Assembly (NCBI GenBank): GCA_030141605.1
Contig: JAQGDQ010000384.1
Coordinates: 114,438 to 178,437, forward strand
Direction: 5' to 3'
DNA length: 64,000 nucleotides
DNA from: Tubiluchus corallicola
Lineage: Eukaryota; Priapulida; Priapulimorpha; Priapulimorphida; Tubiluchidae
Part shown: positions 1-9,327 of the stretch, piece by piece
Layout: every line of letters begins with the position of its first letter
How positions within the stretch are numbered: the first letter of the stretch is position 1
Notes under the pieces: model-generated
What the model saw: only the letters and a program-made list of their open reading frames with translations
Databases searched by the model: none
Told to the model about the DNA's origin: nothing
Translations under genes and position numbers: made by a program

Positions 1-1894
1 TAGCCGGGCCAAATGCCAGACTCAGGTCTTCTGCATCCTGAAAAATAAGCCCGTTTCGCATAACGTAAAGCTGCTGCCATTCTGACGACTCATAGTTAAC
101 ACCCAACAGGGCTGTAATATCATGCACACCATTAAATGACCCGGTGTAGGTGGCATAGGCATTTGTAGCTATATACCGGGTCTTACTCTCACGCTGCTCT
201 AAATCATTTTTATCCAGCCCCTGATAGCTTATCACCCCATTGGTACGGCTATAGGGAACAGGTACCCGTATCTGCTTTGTATCATGACTGATTTGTTGTA
301 ACGACAAATCGGCATTTAGCTTCAACTTCCCCTTTACAATATCTGCATCCGCAGAAATAGTGTTTTTCAGGAGCGTCCTGTATGTATCTTTACCGCTCTT
401 ACCGTACCAAAAATCCCCAACAGTGTAAGCGGCAGAGTGTGTCAAACTCCCGTCTCTGTTGAACATCATTGAGGTGGGATGCCCCTCATCTGCAATATTG
501 CGCCAGATACCACCTCCCTCCCCTACATTAACAGGATTATGGTAACTCATATCTGAAAACTCCATATTATTACTTATAGCTATCCAGTCAGCAACTTTTA
601 CACTTGCTTTTGCCCTTATATTAAGCATCTTATAATCATCAGAATTGTACCTGAACAGCCCATCCTGCTGGTTATAGCGCCCTGATATCAGATAGGAGAC
701 CGCTTCTGACGAGCCGGAAACAGATATATTATGATCCTGGGCATACAGACTGCTCTTATACAACAGCTCATACCAATCAGTACTGCCATAATAGATGTTT
801 TCGTTGGTGTGAGGATCTATGGCATACTTAGACAGTGTTGGGTCGTCGTGTCTTTTTTTCAGCTCTTCCAGATATTGTGGAGAAAACGGTTGTGTCTTGT
901 TGATTTTTGTTGGTAAGTTATTATAATCATTCCATGCATTATAGGCATCGGAAAAATGGCTGGCCCAGATATATCCATCAGTAACATAGTCAGGAACAGT
1001 TGTTGGAAATTTAACCGACTGATTGGTGGAATAATGCACCTTTACGTCTCCTTTGAGTGGGCTCTTGGTGGTTATCAGTACAACACCAAATGCAGCTCGG
1101 GCCCCATATATTGATGCAGAAGCGGCGTCCTTTAAAACAGATATAGAAGCTATATCATTGGGATTCAGCATGGTGGGATCCCCCTCCACCCCATCTATCA
1201 GCACCAGGGCACTCCCCCCCTGCCCAACAGATGTCACCCCTCTTATATTGAATGTCGGAGACTGTGTAGGCTTCCCATCCAGTAGGGTTACATTCAGGTT
1301 TGGAATTTGCCCTTGTAACCCCTGGGTTATATTGTTTACAGCCCTGTTTTCAAAAACCTCTCCATCCACATGGTCAATTGCTCCTGACAGATTAACTTTA
1401 CTCATTGTACCATACCCGATAGCAATAACCTCCTCCAGACCTATTGCATCTTCTGCCAGCACAACATCAATTACGCTCCTTCCCCCTGCTTCAACCTCCT
1501 GTGTAGCCATACCCAAAAAAGAAAACACCAGTGTTGTTGCCCATTCAGGAATAGAAATAGAGTATCTCCCATCTATGCCTGTAATTACACCTAGGGTAGT
1601 CCCTTTTACAATAACAGATGCCCCCGGCAAAGATTCGCCTGACTTATCAGTTACATGACCGGAAACTACGATACTTTGTTGATCCCAGGAATAATGAGAG
1701 AATGTAGTAAAATAATCTGCTGCCGAAGCCTGTATTACCACTGCTACTAATAAAAACAGAACTGACAAAATCCTCCGGTCGAATATGCCGGCAGCTACTC
1801 TCTCAACACTGAGAAACCTTACTCCCTGTTTTTTACACGTCATTACAAGAAAAAAAGATATAAGTAATAAAAATGAAATAGTTAGATTTTTCAT
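1..1894 (-). CDS. SusC/RagA-family TonB-dependent outer-membrane receptor, N-terminal part (runs off the window)
   Basis: The minus-strand frame is open from an ATG at 1894 to base 1, about 631 codons, so the C-terminal barrel and stop lie outside. After the signal region comes a carboxypeptidase-regulatory-like domain (VVSGHVTDKSGESLPGASV), then a TonB plug (FNIRGVTSVGQGG, LVLIDGVEGDP, SVLKDAASASIYGARA) and the first barrel strands. The family forms the gated barrel beneath a SusD lipoprotein and imports glycans or peptides with TonB energy. The N-terminus is odd: it begins MKNLTISFLLLISFFLVMTC, a lipoprotein-type leader shared with the neighbouring GLUG lipoprotein, followed by a second hydrophobic segment (ILSVLFLLVAVVIQASA) that looks like the normal SusC signal. 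A second in-frame ATG at 1843 could be the true start. The family call is firm; the start is uncertain. Confidence 0.93.
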   Translation of the reverse strand, partial: MKNLTISFLLLISFFLVMTCKKQGVRFLSVERVAAGIFDRRILSVLFLLVAVVIQASAADYFTTFSHYSWDQQSIVVSGHVTDKSGESLPGASVIVKGTTLGVITGIDGRYSISIPEWATTLVFSFLGMATQEVEAGGRSVIDVVLAEDAIGLEEVIAIGYGTMSKVNLSGAIDHVDGEVFENRAVNNITQGLQGQIPNLNVTLLDGKPTQSPTFNIRGVTSVGQGGSALVLIDGVEGDPTMLNPNDIASISVLKDAASASIYGARAAFGVVLITTKSPLKGDVKVHYSTNQSVKFPTTVPDYVTDGYIWASHFSDAYNAWNDYNNLPTKINKTQPFSPQYLEELKKRHDDPTLSKYAIDPHTNENIYYGSTDWYELLYKSSLYAQDHNISVSGSSEAVSYLISGRYNQQDGLFRYNSDDYKMLNIRAKASVKVADWIAISNNMEFSDMSYHNPVNVGEGGGIWRNIADEGHPTSMMFNRDGSLTHSAAYTVGDFWYGKSGKDTYRTLLKNTISADADIVKGKLKLNADLSLQQISHDTKQIRVPVPYSRTNGVISYQGLDKNDLEQRESKTRYIATNAYATYTGSFNGVHDITALLGVNYESSEWQQLYVMRNGLIFQDAEDLSLAFGPA

Positions 1895-2089
1895 AGGAAT
1901 TCCGCTCACAAGAACTTGCCACATATAAGAGCTTTAAAAGTCACGTATGTTAAACAGCCAGAATCAAAACCGTGACAACGCACATCTAATGTAGCAAATA
2001 AAAAAGTTAATATAGTAATTAATTACCATAATAGGTAAACATCGAGTGCAAAACGATAAACATTTTTCTCCTATTTATGCATCGTGCCT

Positions 2090-2355
2090 GTTAAACTGTG
2101 GCTATGTTAGCTTTAATTAGCATGGCGTTGATATCCAGTGAGCCTTTAGAAACTCGAAAAACAACACCCTGTTAGTCTGATGCTTATCTATAGAGATAGT
2201 TAAGTGCTAACAGCGAACACTCACCTCCTATTACTCTAAGCGAAATACTATAAAAAAGATCATACAAAATAAATAATCTATTTATAGATATAATATAATA
2301 TATTACACCACATCACCTCCCGGCTATAGCCAACAAATGAAACTCATCGTGTTAT
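2090..2355 (-). repeat. Upstream-region repeat, copy A (in front of the SusC gene)
   Basis: This non-coding stretch is a diverged copy of the region upstream of the GLUG lipoprotein gene (about 6630-6905). Shared landmarks in the same order include AACACTCACCTC, CTATAAAAAAGATCAT and TTTAT(A/G)GATATAATATA. It presumably carries the promoter of the downstream gene. The similarity continues into the leader-peptide codons of both genes. Confidence 0.7.
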
Positions 2356-2382
2356 CACCATACTTAGATAACAGCTATTTGT

Positions 2383-2480
2383 AACAGGTTTTAACCCTGC
2401 TACCACACTACTACTTCATGTTATAGTTTAATAGTTTATAAAAAAGCAGGTGTAAAATAGCTTGTATCTTGTATGAAAAC
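2383..2480. repeat. Spacer repeat X, copy A
   Basis: About 98 bp that recur at 7249-7338 with few changes: AACAGGTTT, then GCTACCACACTACTACTTCA and GTAAAATAGCTTG. In both places it lies just beyond the 3' end of a GLUG-type gene and upstream (minus sense) of the next block. This shows that the gene-plus-spacer unit was duplicated. Confidence 0.75.
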
Positions 2481-2487
2481 AGAATAA

Positions 2488-2520
2488 AAAAACCGTGCTC
2501 CTGCAGATAGCACGGTTTTA
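2488..2520 (-). terminator. Intrinsic terminator after the GLUG lipoprotein gene
   Basis: A 10-bp perfect stem (AAACCGTGCT paired with AGCACGGTTT, 9-nt loop) flanked by A and T runs. It lies about 50 bases beyond the stop of the minus-strand lipoprotein gene. The runs on both sides would let it work in either direction. Confidence 0.75.
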
Positions 2521-2568
2521 GATATTACCAGCAATACTTTTGCCTGTTTTTAATCCTGTTTTTAACTA

Positions 2569-5500
2569 TTACTGCCAATAGAGAGTAGGCCACTGTCCAT
2601 TACCCTGCCACAGCCAGGGGCTATCTTCACTGTTGCCAAATTGCCAGCCCTCGAAAACAGGATTATCGCTATTCCCTTTATCTATATACCCATTTCCTGA
2701 CTGCTCCAAGTTGACCCCGGAAGAGACGCCCACCCCAAGGTGATATAGATCAAGTTTACCATCGGTAGAAGTATTTTGGCCTGTGCTGGTCTTGTCCCAG
2801 TAGCTGCTAGTGGTAATGGTTCCTACTCCACTGTTATTTACAAATCCCAATAAGCCGCCGGCATAACTTCCAAACGGCGTTCCTGTTCTAGTTACATTAC
2901 CCGTAGCGTAATTATTTATAATCGTACTCTTGCTGATAGTTCCTAACAAGGCGGCGACACGGCTTCTCCCTACAACATCTCCCGTAGCATAGTTATCTTT
3001 AATAGTACCTAAATAATCATATCCCATCAAACCGCCAACACCAAGTCCTCCATCCACTCTACTATATGAGTAACAATTGGTAGTAGTGCCTTTATGGCAT
3101 CCTCCCACCAAGCCTCCGGTATAGTCTTCTCCATTCACACTACTACCCGCGTAACAATTGGTAATAGTGCTATTTCTGACATATCCCACCAAGCCTCCGG
3201 TATAAACTTCTCCATTCACACTACCTCCCGTAACATAACAATTGGTAATAGTGCTATTTCCAGAAAGGAATCCCACCAGGCCTCCGGTATATTTCCTTCG
3301 TCCCGTTACTCCTTTTGAAGATATCTCTACTCCCACGTTTTTGATGATTGCTCCATTAGTATAACTAAACAAACCTGCATAATCATCATCAATGGGTGCA
3401 TCACTTCTATCTATAAAGAGGTTCATTATCTTATGACCACCTCCATCAAATGAGCCTGTAAATGTAGTCCAAATGCTCCCTAAGGGAACAAACCCAACCT
3501 TATCAAGCCCTTCCGGAAAGCCGCCAGGGGTTTCATCTGGTAAAGTTATGTCATTCTGTAAGGTATAATCACCAGCTAAATCATATTTTATCCCTTGTAA
3601 GTCCTGCCAACTCCTTATGCTATACTGCTCCTTGAAGGTATTAGTATAAGTGAAGGTTTTCTCTGGCACACCTGATCTTGAAAGTTTTAACTCCGTAGTG
3701 AGTTGCCCGTCATCTATGTTTATGGTTTTCCAATTTGGATACCTATTCAAAGCTAAATGGTTGCTTATAGATGCTTTATTGTTTGTTGCAGTTATAGTTC
3801 CTGAGGGACGACTGCTTACTCCATCTACTGTCAGGACATAGTTCCAGTTACCGTTCTTCAGGTTTCCTACCTCAAAAAGATTATTTTTATCAAAGTCTCC
3901 TGCACCAACCCTGTCTCCACCACTGTAGCTAGCTGATTTTAGCGTTGGTGACAGCTTCGTTAATGTTACTTTATACTCTTTTAATGTACTTTCATCTTCT
4001 GATGTAACAGTGTATCTCACCTCTTGATTGAAATCCTGAAGTGCATCTTTGGATGGCTCTATAGTTGCCCCTTCAGATATTTCCAGTAGTGACGGAGAGA
4101 TGTTGTCCAAAGTAATTCCATATGGAACATCTCCTGTAATCGTGCCCGCTTCGTCATCAATACTTATATTTTTTACTCCATTTATACCAAAGTCTGTGAT
4201 TAGCGCCTCAGGATTAAGAGCTACATCAACAGTTACGATATATTCCTTCTCACTACCATCCTCCGCTGTTACTGTATATTTTACAGGTCTCGTAAAGTCA
4301 CTCTGATTAACCGGGTCCGAGGCTATACTTTCCCCAACATACTTAATATCAGGAGTAAGACCTGTCAAGCCTGTGCCATAGGGCACTGTAAGAGTTATCG
4401 TTCCCTCTTCCTGATCTATATCACCTTCCACTACATCCGGATCCGAAAACGGATTGTCCGCAGCAAGAAAGTTGAACTCTGTTATCTCTTTTTCATCACT
4501 CGCTGCTTCATTAACCGTTACGATATATTCCTTCTTACTACCATCATCCGCTGTTACTGTATATTTTACAGGTCCCGTAAAGTTATTCTGATTAACCGGG
4601 TCCCGGGCTATACTTTCCCCAATATACTTAATATCAGGAATAAGATCTGTCAAGCCTGTGCCATAGGGCACTGTAAGGGTTATCGTTCCCTCTTCCTGAT
4701 CTATATCACCTTCCACTACATCCGGATCCGAAAACGGATTGTCCGCAGCAAGAAAGTTGAACTCTGTTATCTCTTTTTCATCACTCGCTGCTTCATTAAC
4801 CGTTACGATATATTCCTTCTTACTACCATCATCCGCTGTTACTGTATACTCTACAGATTCCGTAAAGTCACTCTGATTAACCGGGTCTATACTTGCCCCA
4901 ATATACTTAATATCAGGAGTAAGACCTGTCAAGCCTGTGCCATAGGGCACTGTAAGAGTTATCGTCCCTCCTGCTTGATCTATATAACCTTCCACTACAT
5001 CCGGATCCGAAAACGGATTGTCCGCAGCAAGAAAGTTGAACTCTGTTATCTCTTTTTCATCACTCGCTGCTTCATTAACCGTTACAGTATATTTCTTCTC
5101 ACTACCATCCTCCGCTGTTACTGTATATTTTACAGGTCTCGTAAAGTCACTCTGATTAACCGGGTCCGAGGCTATACTTTCCCCAACATACTTAATATCA
5201 GGAGTAAGACCTGTCAAGCCTGTGCCATAGGGCACTGTAAGGGTTATCGTTCCCTCTTCCTGATCTATATCACCTTCCACTACATCCGGATCCGAAAACG
5301 GATTGTTCGCAGCAAGAAAGTTGAACTCTGTTATCTCTTTACTTGCGCTTGAAGCAATTGCCACCAAATACTTCTGCTGAGTTTTCCCATCCTGAGCTGT
5401 TACTGTGTATTCTATAGAACGTGAAAAGTTTTGAGCATCATCCAAAGGAGGGTAAATATTCGCTCCGTCAGATATCTCAATATCCGGAACTATTATGCTT

Positions 5501-6543
5501 AAATCTGCTCCGAATAAAGCAGTACCTGTAATTGTGCCGTTAACATGATCAATCACCAGCTCATCTTCTTCCACAACTCCATCAAGCTTAAACTCCTTGA
5601 TCCTTGCATCTGTAACTTTATCCACTTCGAGTACAACAATGTACTCATGTGTAGTTTCATTTTCAGCCGTTACTATGTAGTGTACGTTGTTGGTAAAGTT
5701 CTGTTTGACACCACTGACAGGATCAACACTTGCCCCTATGTAGGAAATGGTGGGAACAAGTTCACCAAGCACCTTGTAAGATACAGTGGCTGATATTATT
5801 GTACCATTTTTTTTCCCTATTATATCCTCATCGCCCAACACAGAGTTATTTGCCGCCTCAAAGATAAAGCTGACAATCCCTTTACTATCCTCAGAATCAA
5901 CCTCAACAACAGCAGTATACTCTTTTGTGCTACCATCAATTGCAGTTACAATATATGATACATCTTCGGTGAAGTCCTGCGCCTCTTTTTTACCGGGAGA
6001 TATAGAGGCACCTTGATATCTGATAAAAGGTACCAGATGCTCCCTATCTGCCAGATATGGCACTATGATTTTCATAACCCCGGATGACTCAATTATCTCA
6101 TCCACAGCTATATCTTCTGCCAGACTTTTATTATCATCAGCTCTAAATATAAAGCTGGTGATGACTTTCGCATCGCTGGGTATTAAATCTATAGTTACAA
6201 TATAGGGCTGAGTGCTCCCATCCTCTGCCTCTACAATATACTCTACAGGGTCGGTAAAATTCTTCTCAACATCGCTCTCAGGTGTTACTCTAGCCTTATC
6301 GGAAACAACAATTTTACTAGGGGCAAGACTGGATATATAAGTCTCATATTGAGGTAAAGCAACAAGTACAGTGTGATTCTCATTATCAATCTCCGCTTTA
6401 CCAATGCTACCCTCTACTTCAAACTCAAGAATCTCTTTTTTATCAGAGAGAAGTCCTACTTCCTGTTTTTTGCATGTTACTACAAATAAAAAAGATGTAA
6501 ATAACAAAAGTGAAATCGTTAGTTTTTTTATAATAGTCTCCAT
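2569..6543 (-). CDS. Surface lipoprotein with nine Ig-like (DUF5018-like) domains and C-terminal GLUG repeats
   Basis: The chosen start (METIIKKLTISLLLF) puts an SPII signal ending FVVTC at the N-terminus, giving 1,324 aa; an upstream ATG at 6621 would only add a tail before it. After the lipid Cys come nine tandem domains of about 80-95 aa, each ending in a pattern like YTVTAEDGS..YTVTV. Four central copies are almost identical. A linker follows (SIRSWQDLQGIKYDL), then GLUG motifs (YTGGLVGY, ITNCYA) and a C-terminal signature (GWQFGNSEDSPWLWQGNGQW). GLUG motifs are known from IgA-peptidase and adhesin-like proteins. An exposed adhesin or glycan-binding stalk is likely, but the ligand is unknown. 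Its C-terminal module is duplicated as a pseudogene at 7418-8239. Confidence 0.88.
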   Translation of the reverse strand: METIIKKLTISLLLFTSFLFVVTCKKQEVGLLSDKKEILEFEVEGSIGKAEIDNENHTVLVALPQYETYISSLAPSKIVVSDKARVTPESDVEKNFTDPVEYIVEAEDGSTQPYIVTIDLIPSDAKVITSFIFRADDNKSLAEDIAVDEIIESSGVMKIIVPYLADREHLVPFIRYQGASISPGKKEAQDFTEDVSYIVTAIDGSTKEYTAVVEVDSEDSKGIVSFIFEAANNSVLGDEDIIGKKNGTIISATVSYKVLGELVPTISYIGASVDPVSGVKQNFTNNVHYIVTAENETTHEYIVVLEVDKVTDARIKEFKLDGVVEEDELVIDHVNGTITGTALFGADLSIIVPDIEISDGANIYPPLDDAQNFSRSIEYTVTAQDGKTQQKYLVAIASSASKEITEFNFLAANNPFSDPDVVEGDIDQEEGTITLTVPYGTGLTGLTPDIKYVGESIASDPVNQSDFTRPVKYTVTAEDGSEKKYTVTVNEAASDEKEITEFNFLAADNPFSDPDVVEGYIDQAGGTITLTVPYGTGLTGLTPDIKYIGASIDPVNQSDFTESVEYTVTADDGSKKEYIVTVNEAASDEKEITEFNFLAADNPFSDPDVVEGDIDQEEGTITLTVPYGTGLTDLIPDIKYIGESIARDPVNQNNFTGPVKYTVTADDGSKKEYIVTVNEAASDEKEITEFNFLAADNPFSDPDVVEGDIDQEEGTITLTVPYGTGLTGLTPDIKYVGESIASDPVNQSDFTRPVKYTVTAEDGSEKEYIVTVDVALNPEALITDFGINGVKNISIDDEAGTITGDVPYGITLDNISPSLLEISEGATIEPSKDALQDFNQEVRYTVTSEDESTLKEYKVTLTKLSPTLKSASYSGGDRVGAGDFDKNNLFEVGNLKNGNWNYVLTVDGVSSRPSGTITATNNKASISNHLALNRYPNWKTINIDDGQLTTELKLSRSGVPEKTFTYTNTFKEQYSIRSWQDLQGIKYDLAGDYTLQNDITLPDETPGGFPEGLDKVGFVPLGSIWTTFTGSFDGGGHKIMNLFIDRSDAPIDDDYAGLFSYTNGAIIKNVGVEISSKGVTGRRKYTGGLVGFLSGNSTITNCYVTGGSVNGEVYTGGLVGYVRNSTITNCYAGSSVNGEDYTGGLVGGCHKGTTTNCYSYSRVDGGLGVGGLMGYDYLGTIKDNYATGDVVGRSRVAALLGTISKSTIINNYATGNVTRTGTPFGSYAGGLLGFVNNSGVGTITTSSYWDKTSTGQNTSTDGKLDLYHLGVGVSSGVNLEQSGNGYIDKGNSDNPVFEGWQFGNSEDSPWLWQGNGQWPTLYWQ
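4185..5340 (-). repeat. Four near-identical coding repeats of 93-95 codons inside the GLUG lipoprotein
   Basis: The phrase encoding EITEFNFLAA recurs with its complement at about 4471, 4756, 5035 and 5320, so the spacing is 285, 279 and 285 bp. The units differ by only a few codons, such as an SIARDP/SIASDP/SIDP variant. All spacings are multiples of three, so a gain or loss of whole units would keep the frame. Confidence 0.9.
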
Positions 6544-6629
6544 TTCATGAAAATTTAAATTCGCGAAAATAAGCATGCACCTCACCGCCGCTAAGATAGC
6601 ATCTATTTTTCGTAATATCATGCATCACA

Positions 6630-6905
6630 CTTGTTAATTTATGTTAAAATTATGTTAATTTTTGGTATAGTGCTGATATACAGCGAGTTTTTTTACTGAA
6701 CTAAGGTAATGCATTGTTAACCTGATACTTAGCTTCAAAGCGGTTAAGTGTTGTCCGAGATTAAACACTCACCTCATATAATACCCTAAGCAACATGCTA
6801 TAAAAAAGATCATGCAAAGCAAACAATTCCTTTATGGATATAATATACTACATTATGCTCTTCTTGATTGCTATTAATAAATGAAAACCAGTATGTTATG
6901 ACTAT
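6630..6905 (-). repeat. Upstream-region repeat, copy B (in front of the GLUG lipoprotein gene)
   Basis: Diverged copy of 2090-2355. It covers the probable promoter and 5' leader of the 1,324-aa lipoprotein. No further gene is seen between 6544 and 7417. Confidence 0.65.
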
Positions 6906-7066
6906 GTTAGGCAATAGCTAAACATTGCAAGGCCATTGTAAGGTTTATTTTTACCCCTCTTTTTATTAAACTCTTTATCAAAGTTGTTTTAAATGCTCTA
7001 ATCGGGGTAGGTTTTTTTACCAAATTTTGCCCCAGTCCAATCCCCTTGCTGTGGCCAACATATTAT

Positions 7067-7091
7067 ACAAAAGGGAATTACTCCCTTTTGT
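7067..7091. other. Strong hairpin in the long intergenic region
   Basis: A 10-bp perfect stem, ACAAAAGGGA paired with TCCCTTTTGT, around the loop ATTAC, extendable by one T-A pair. It is not followed by a clear U tract in either sense. It could be a weak terminator or an RNA structure upstream of the lipoprotein gene. Confidence 0.4.
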
Positions 7092-7248
7092 AAATACTCT
7101 GTCTATTTTTCCTTAGCTTATACTCCTGTATTCACGCTTAGCTGCTCTCAAAAAGCTTTTAGAAACTCTCCATTGTACTTCAATATCGGGAGTTGCCCAT
7201 TTAATACCGGAATTTTTATAGATAAAAGAGTAAAAGAACACTGTTTTT

Positions 7249-7338
7249 AACAGGTTTGAATTCTGCTACCACACTACTACTTCATGTTATATGTTTAACA
7301 AAAAGCAGATGTAAAATAGCTTGATACTGTATGAAAAA
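7249..7338. repeat. Spacer repeat X, copy B
   Basis: Near-copy of 2383-2480, placed just beyond the 3' end of the GLUG pseudogene on the minus strand. This is the same relative position as copy A after the intact gene. Confidence 0.75.
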
Positions 7339-7339
7339 A

Positions 7340-7383
7340 TGACTAGTCCTAATTAAGCGTTACAGATTATTTAGGACTAGTCA
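7340..7383 (-). terminator. Terminator-like hairpin after the GLUG pseudogene
   Basis: A 13-bp perfect stem (TGACTAGTCCTAA paired with TTAGGACTAGTCA, 18-nt loop), preceded on the plus strand by an A-rich run that reads as U-rich in the minus sense. It replaces, with unrelated sequence, the hairpin found after the intact paralogue. Confidence 0.55.
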
Positions 7384-7417
7384 CCAGCAATACTTTTGAT
7401 AATCCTGTTTTTAACTA

Positions 7418-8239
7418 TTACTGCCAATAGAGAGTAGGCCACTGTCCATTACCCTGCCACAGCCAGGGGGTATCTTCACTGTTGCCAAATTGCCAGCCAT
7501 CGAAAACTTCAACGTCAGGATCCGGGGCTATATCGTAGTATCTACCTCCAATTTCTTGCAGATTAGCCCCGGAAGAGACACCCACCCCTTTACCATCGGC
7601 AGAAGTATTTTGGCCTGTGCTGGTCTTGTCCCAGTAGCTGCTACTGGTAATGGTTCCTACTTTACGGTCATATACAAATCCCAATAAGCCGCCGGCATAA
7701 CTTCCCCCCCCTCGTTATAGTTACATTACCCGTAGCGTAATTATTTATAATCCTACTCCCGCTGATAGTTCCTAACAAGCCGCCGACACGGCTTCCCCCT
7801 ACAACATCTCCCGTAGCATAGTTATCTTTAATAGTACCTAAATTATCATATCCCATCAAACCGCCAACACCAAATACTCCATCCACTCTACTATATGAGT
7901 AACAATTGGTAGTAGTGCCTTTATGGCATCCTCCCACCAAGCCTCCGGTATAGTCTACTCCATTCACACTACTACCCGCGTAACAATTGGTAATAGTGCT
8001 ATTTCTGACATATCCCACCAAGCCTCCGGTATAAATTTTCCATTCACACTACCTCCCGTAACATAACAATTGGTAATAGTGCTATTTCCATCAAGGTATC
8101 CCACCAGGCCTCCGGTATAGTACTCTCCTCCCGTTACTCCTTTTGAAGATATCTCTACTCCCACGTTTTTGATGATTGCTCCATCAGTATAACCAAACAA
8201 ACCTGCATGATCAAAGAGTACACCACTTCTATCTATAAA
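7418..8239 (-). pseudogene. Partial, frameshifted copy of the GLUG lipoprotein C-terminus
   Basis: Three overlapping minus-strand frames (about 8200-7964, 8021-7668 and 7684-7418) together match the C-terminal GLUG module of the 2569-6543 gene almost codon for codon. Shared pieces include GGLVGGCHKGTTTNCYSYSR and the ending WLWQGNGQWPTLYWQ. At least two indels break the frame: one near 8030 loses bases after the SVNGK motif, another lies in a C run near 7710. The 5' part is missing because an IS copy begins at 8240. The segment just before the final signature differs most from the intact gene (ANLQEIGGRYYDIAPDPDVE). There is no start or signal peptide, so it is silent as it stands. Confidence 0.9.
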
Positions 8240-9088
8240 TGTTTAACTTCAAAACTTATTGGACAAATTGATGCTTAAAGTTAAGAGATAGTTTTATAAT
8301 TCAAATTCTCTTTTTTATGGTGATGATAATTCACTGTTGACTTGCTGGAAACTCGCAGAGTTTTCAATAAATCAAAAGTGATACACTGCGATTTTCTGAT
8401 TCCTTTTTCTTCTTTCATTTAGCGTTTTTATTTTAATGTTTTCACGATTGCCCAGTAACTGTTTTTGCCTTCCAAAATACACGTCGGCAGGTGTAACATT
8501 CTTGAGTGATTCATGATACCGGTGGTTGTTGTAATTATATACAAACTCCTGTAGAACCGTCATTAGTTCATCAGGAAAGTAGTAGTTATCCAACTTTACC
8601 TGATTTTTCATGGTGCGGTGGTAACGCTCAATTTTCCCTTGTGTTTGAGGGTGGTATGGGGCTCCACGTAAATGTCCCATTTTGGTGTCTTTTAAAAAGC
8701 TTTGAAACTCGTTTGATATGTAGCACGCTCCATTATCGGAGAGTAACCTGGGACAATCGCCTGCAGGTATTTTGGCCGTATGTAAAGCCTTTTGAATAAC
8801 ATGGCTTGGCATCGGCCGACTCAATGCTTTGGCAAAGCTCCCAGGTGACGATATACCTTGAATAATCTCCATTACGGTAGCCAAATAATACCAGCCCCAT
8901 CCAATGATTTTAAAGTAGGTGAAATCGGTTTGCCATTGCTGGTGCACACGCGTGGTCTTATCTTTAAACTCATTTGTTCGATAGTCTGTTTTTTTGCCTT
9001 CATCTTATTCGTTTTTATTGGTTATAATTTAAGAAATGTCTCTCTTAATTTTTAAACCAATTTGTCCGAATTAAGCTGAAGATATACA
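8240..9088 (-). mobile_element. Degenerate short IS with DDE transposase remnant, copy 1 of 3
   Basis: 849 bp bounded by TGTTTAACTTCAAAAC on the left and, inverted, TGTATATCTTCAGCTT on the right. These belong to imperfect ~31-bp terminal inverted repeats sharing CTTCA and GGACAAATTG. Near-identical copies lie at 37026-37873 and 39488-40309, all in the same orientation. TGT...ACA ends and an rve-type transposase suggest the IS3/IS481 group. No target duplication is visible. This copy truncates the GLUG pseudogene. Confidence 0.85.
8372..9003 (-). pseudogene. IS transposase catalytic (rve) domain, frameshifted, copy 1
   Basis: The minus-strand reading encodes a DDE integrase core: QWQTDFTYF with the first Asp, LLSDNGACYIS with the second, and GKIERYHRT with the Glu. 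The C-terminal tail is typical (YNNHRYHESL, TPADVYFGR). There is no N-terminal helix-turn-helix region, so only about 200 aa remain of a 300-plus aa protein. One base is lost compared with copy 2 where DDYSRYIVTW should be read, shifting the frame. A short upstream ATG frame (MKAKKQ) is joined by a -1 step at an A7 run (8989-8995), resembling an IS3-type frameshift site. Confidence 0.8.
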
Positions 9089-9327
9089 ATTCTGCACTTA
9101 TTGTTGTTTTGTCCGTTAATTATGTTAACCACCGCACCAAAATCCAGTGGGGTTTGGAAGGCTGGCTTGTTCTGGCATTTAACTGTGAAACAGTCAAATA
9201 CTGTCGGGGGATTAGAAGCCTCTCCCCTACCGGTTTAGCAGGATTGCATCATATTTCCACTCTTTTACATCTCTGCTTGTGCCTAGAGAGCTATTTTATG
9301 TCCCCAATGAAACCCTCAACATCAGGA

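Noticed and set aside
1053-1658. 201-aa open frame on the plus strand
   Set aside because: It is antisense to the clear SusC carboxypeptidase-regulatory-like and plug coding sequence; low-complexity composition and no signal or domain.
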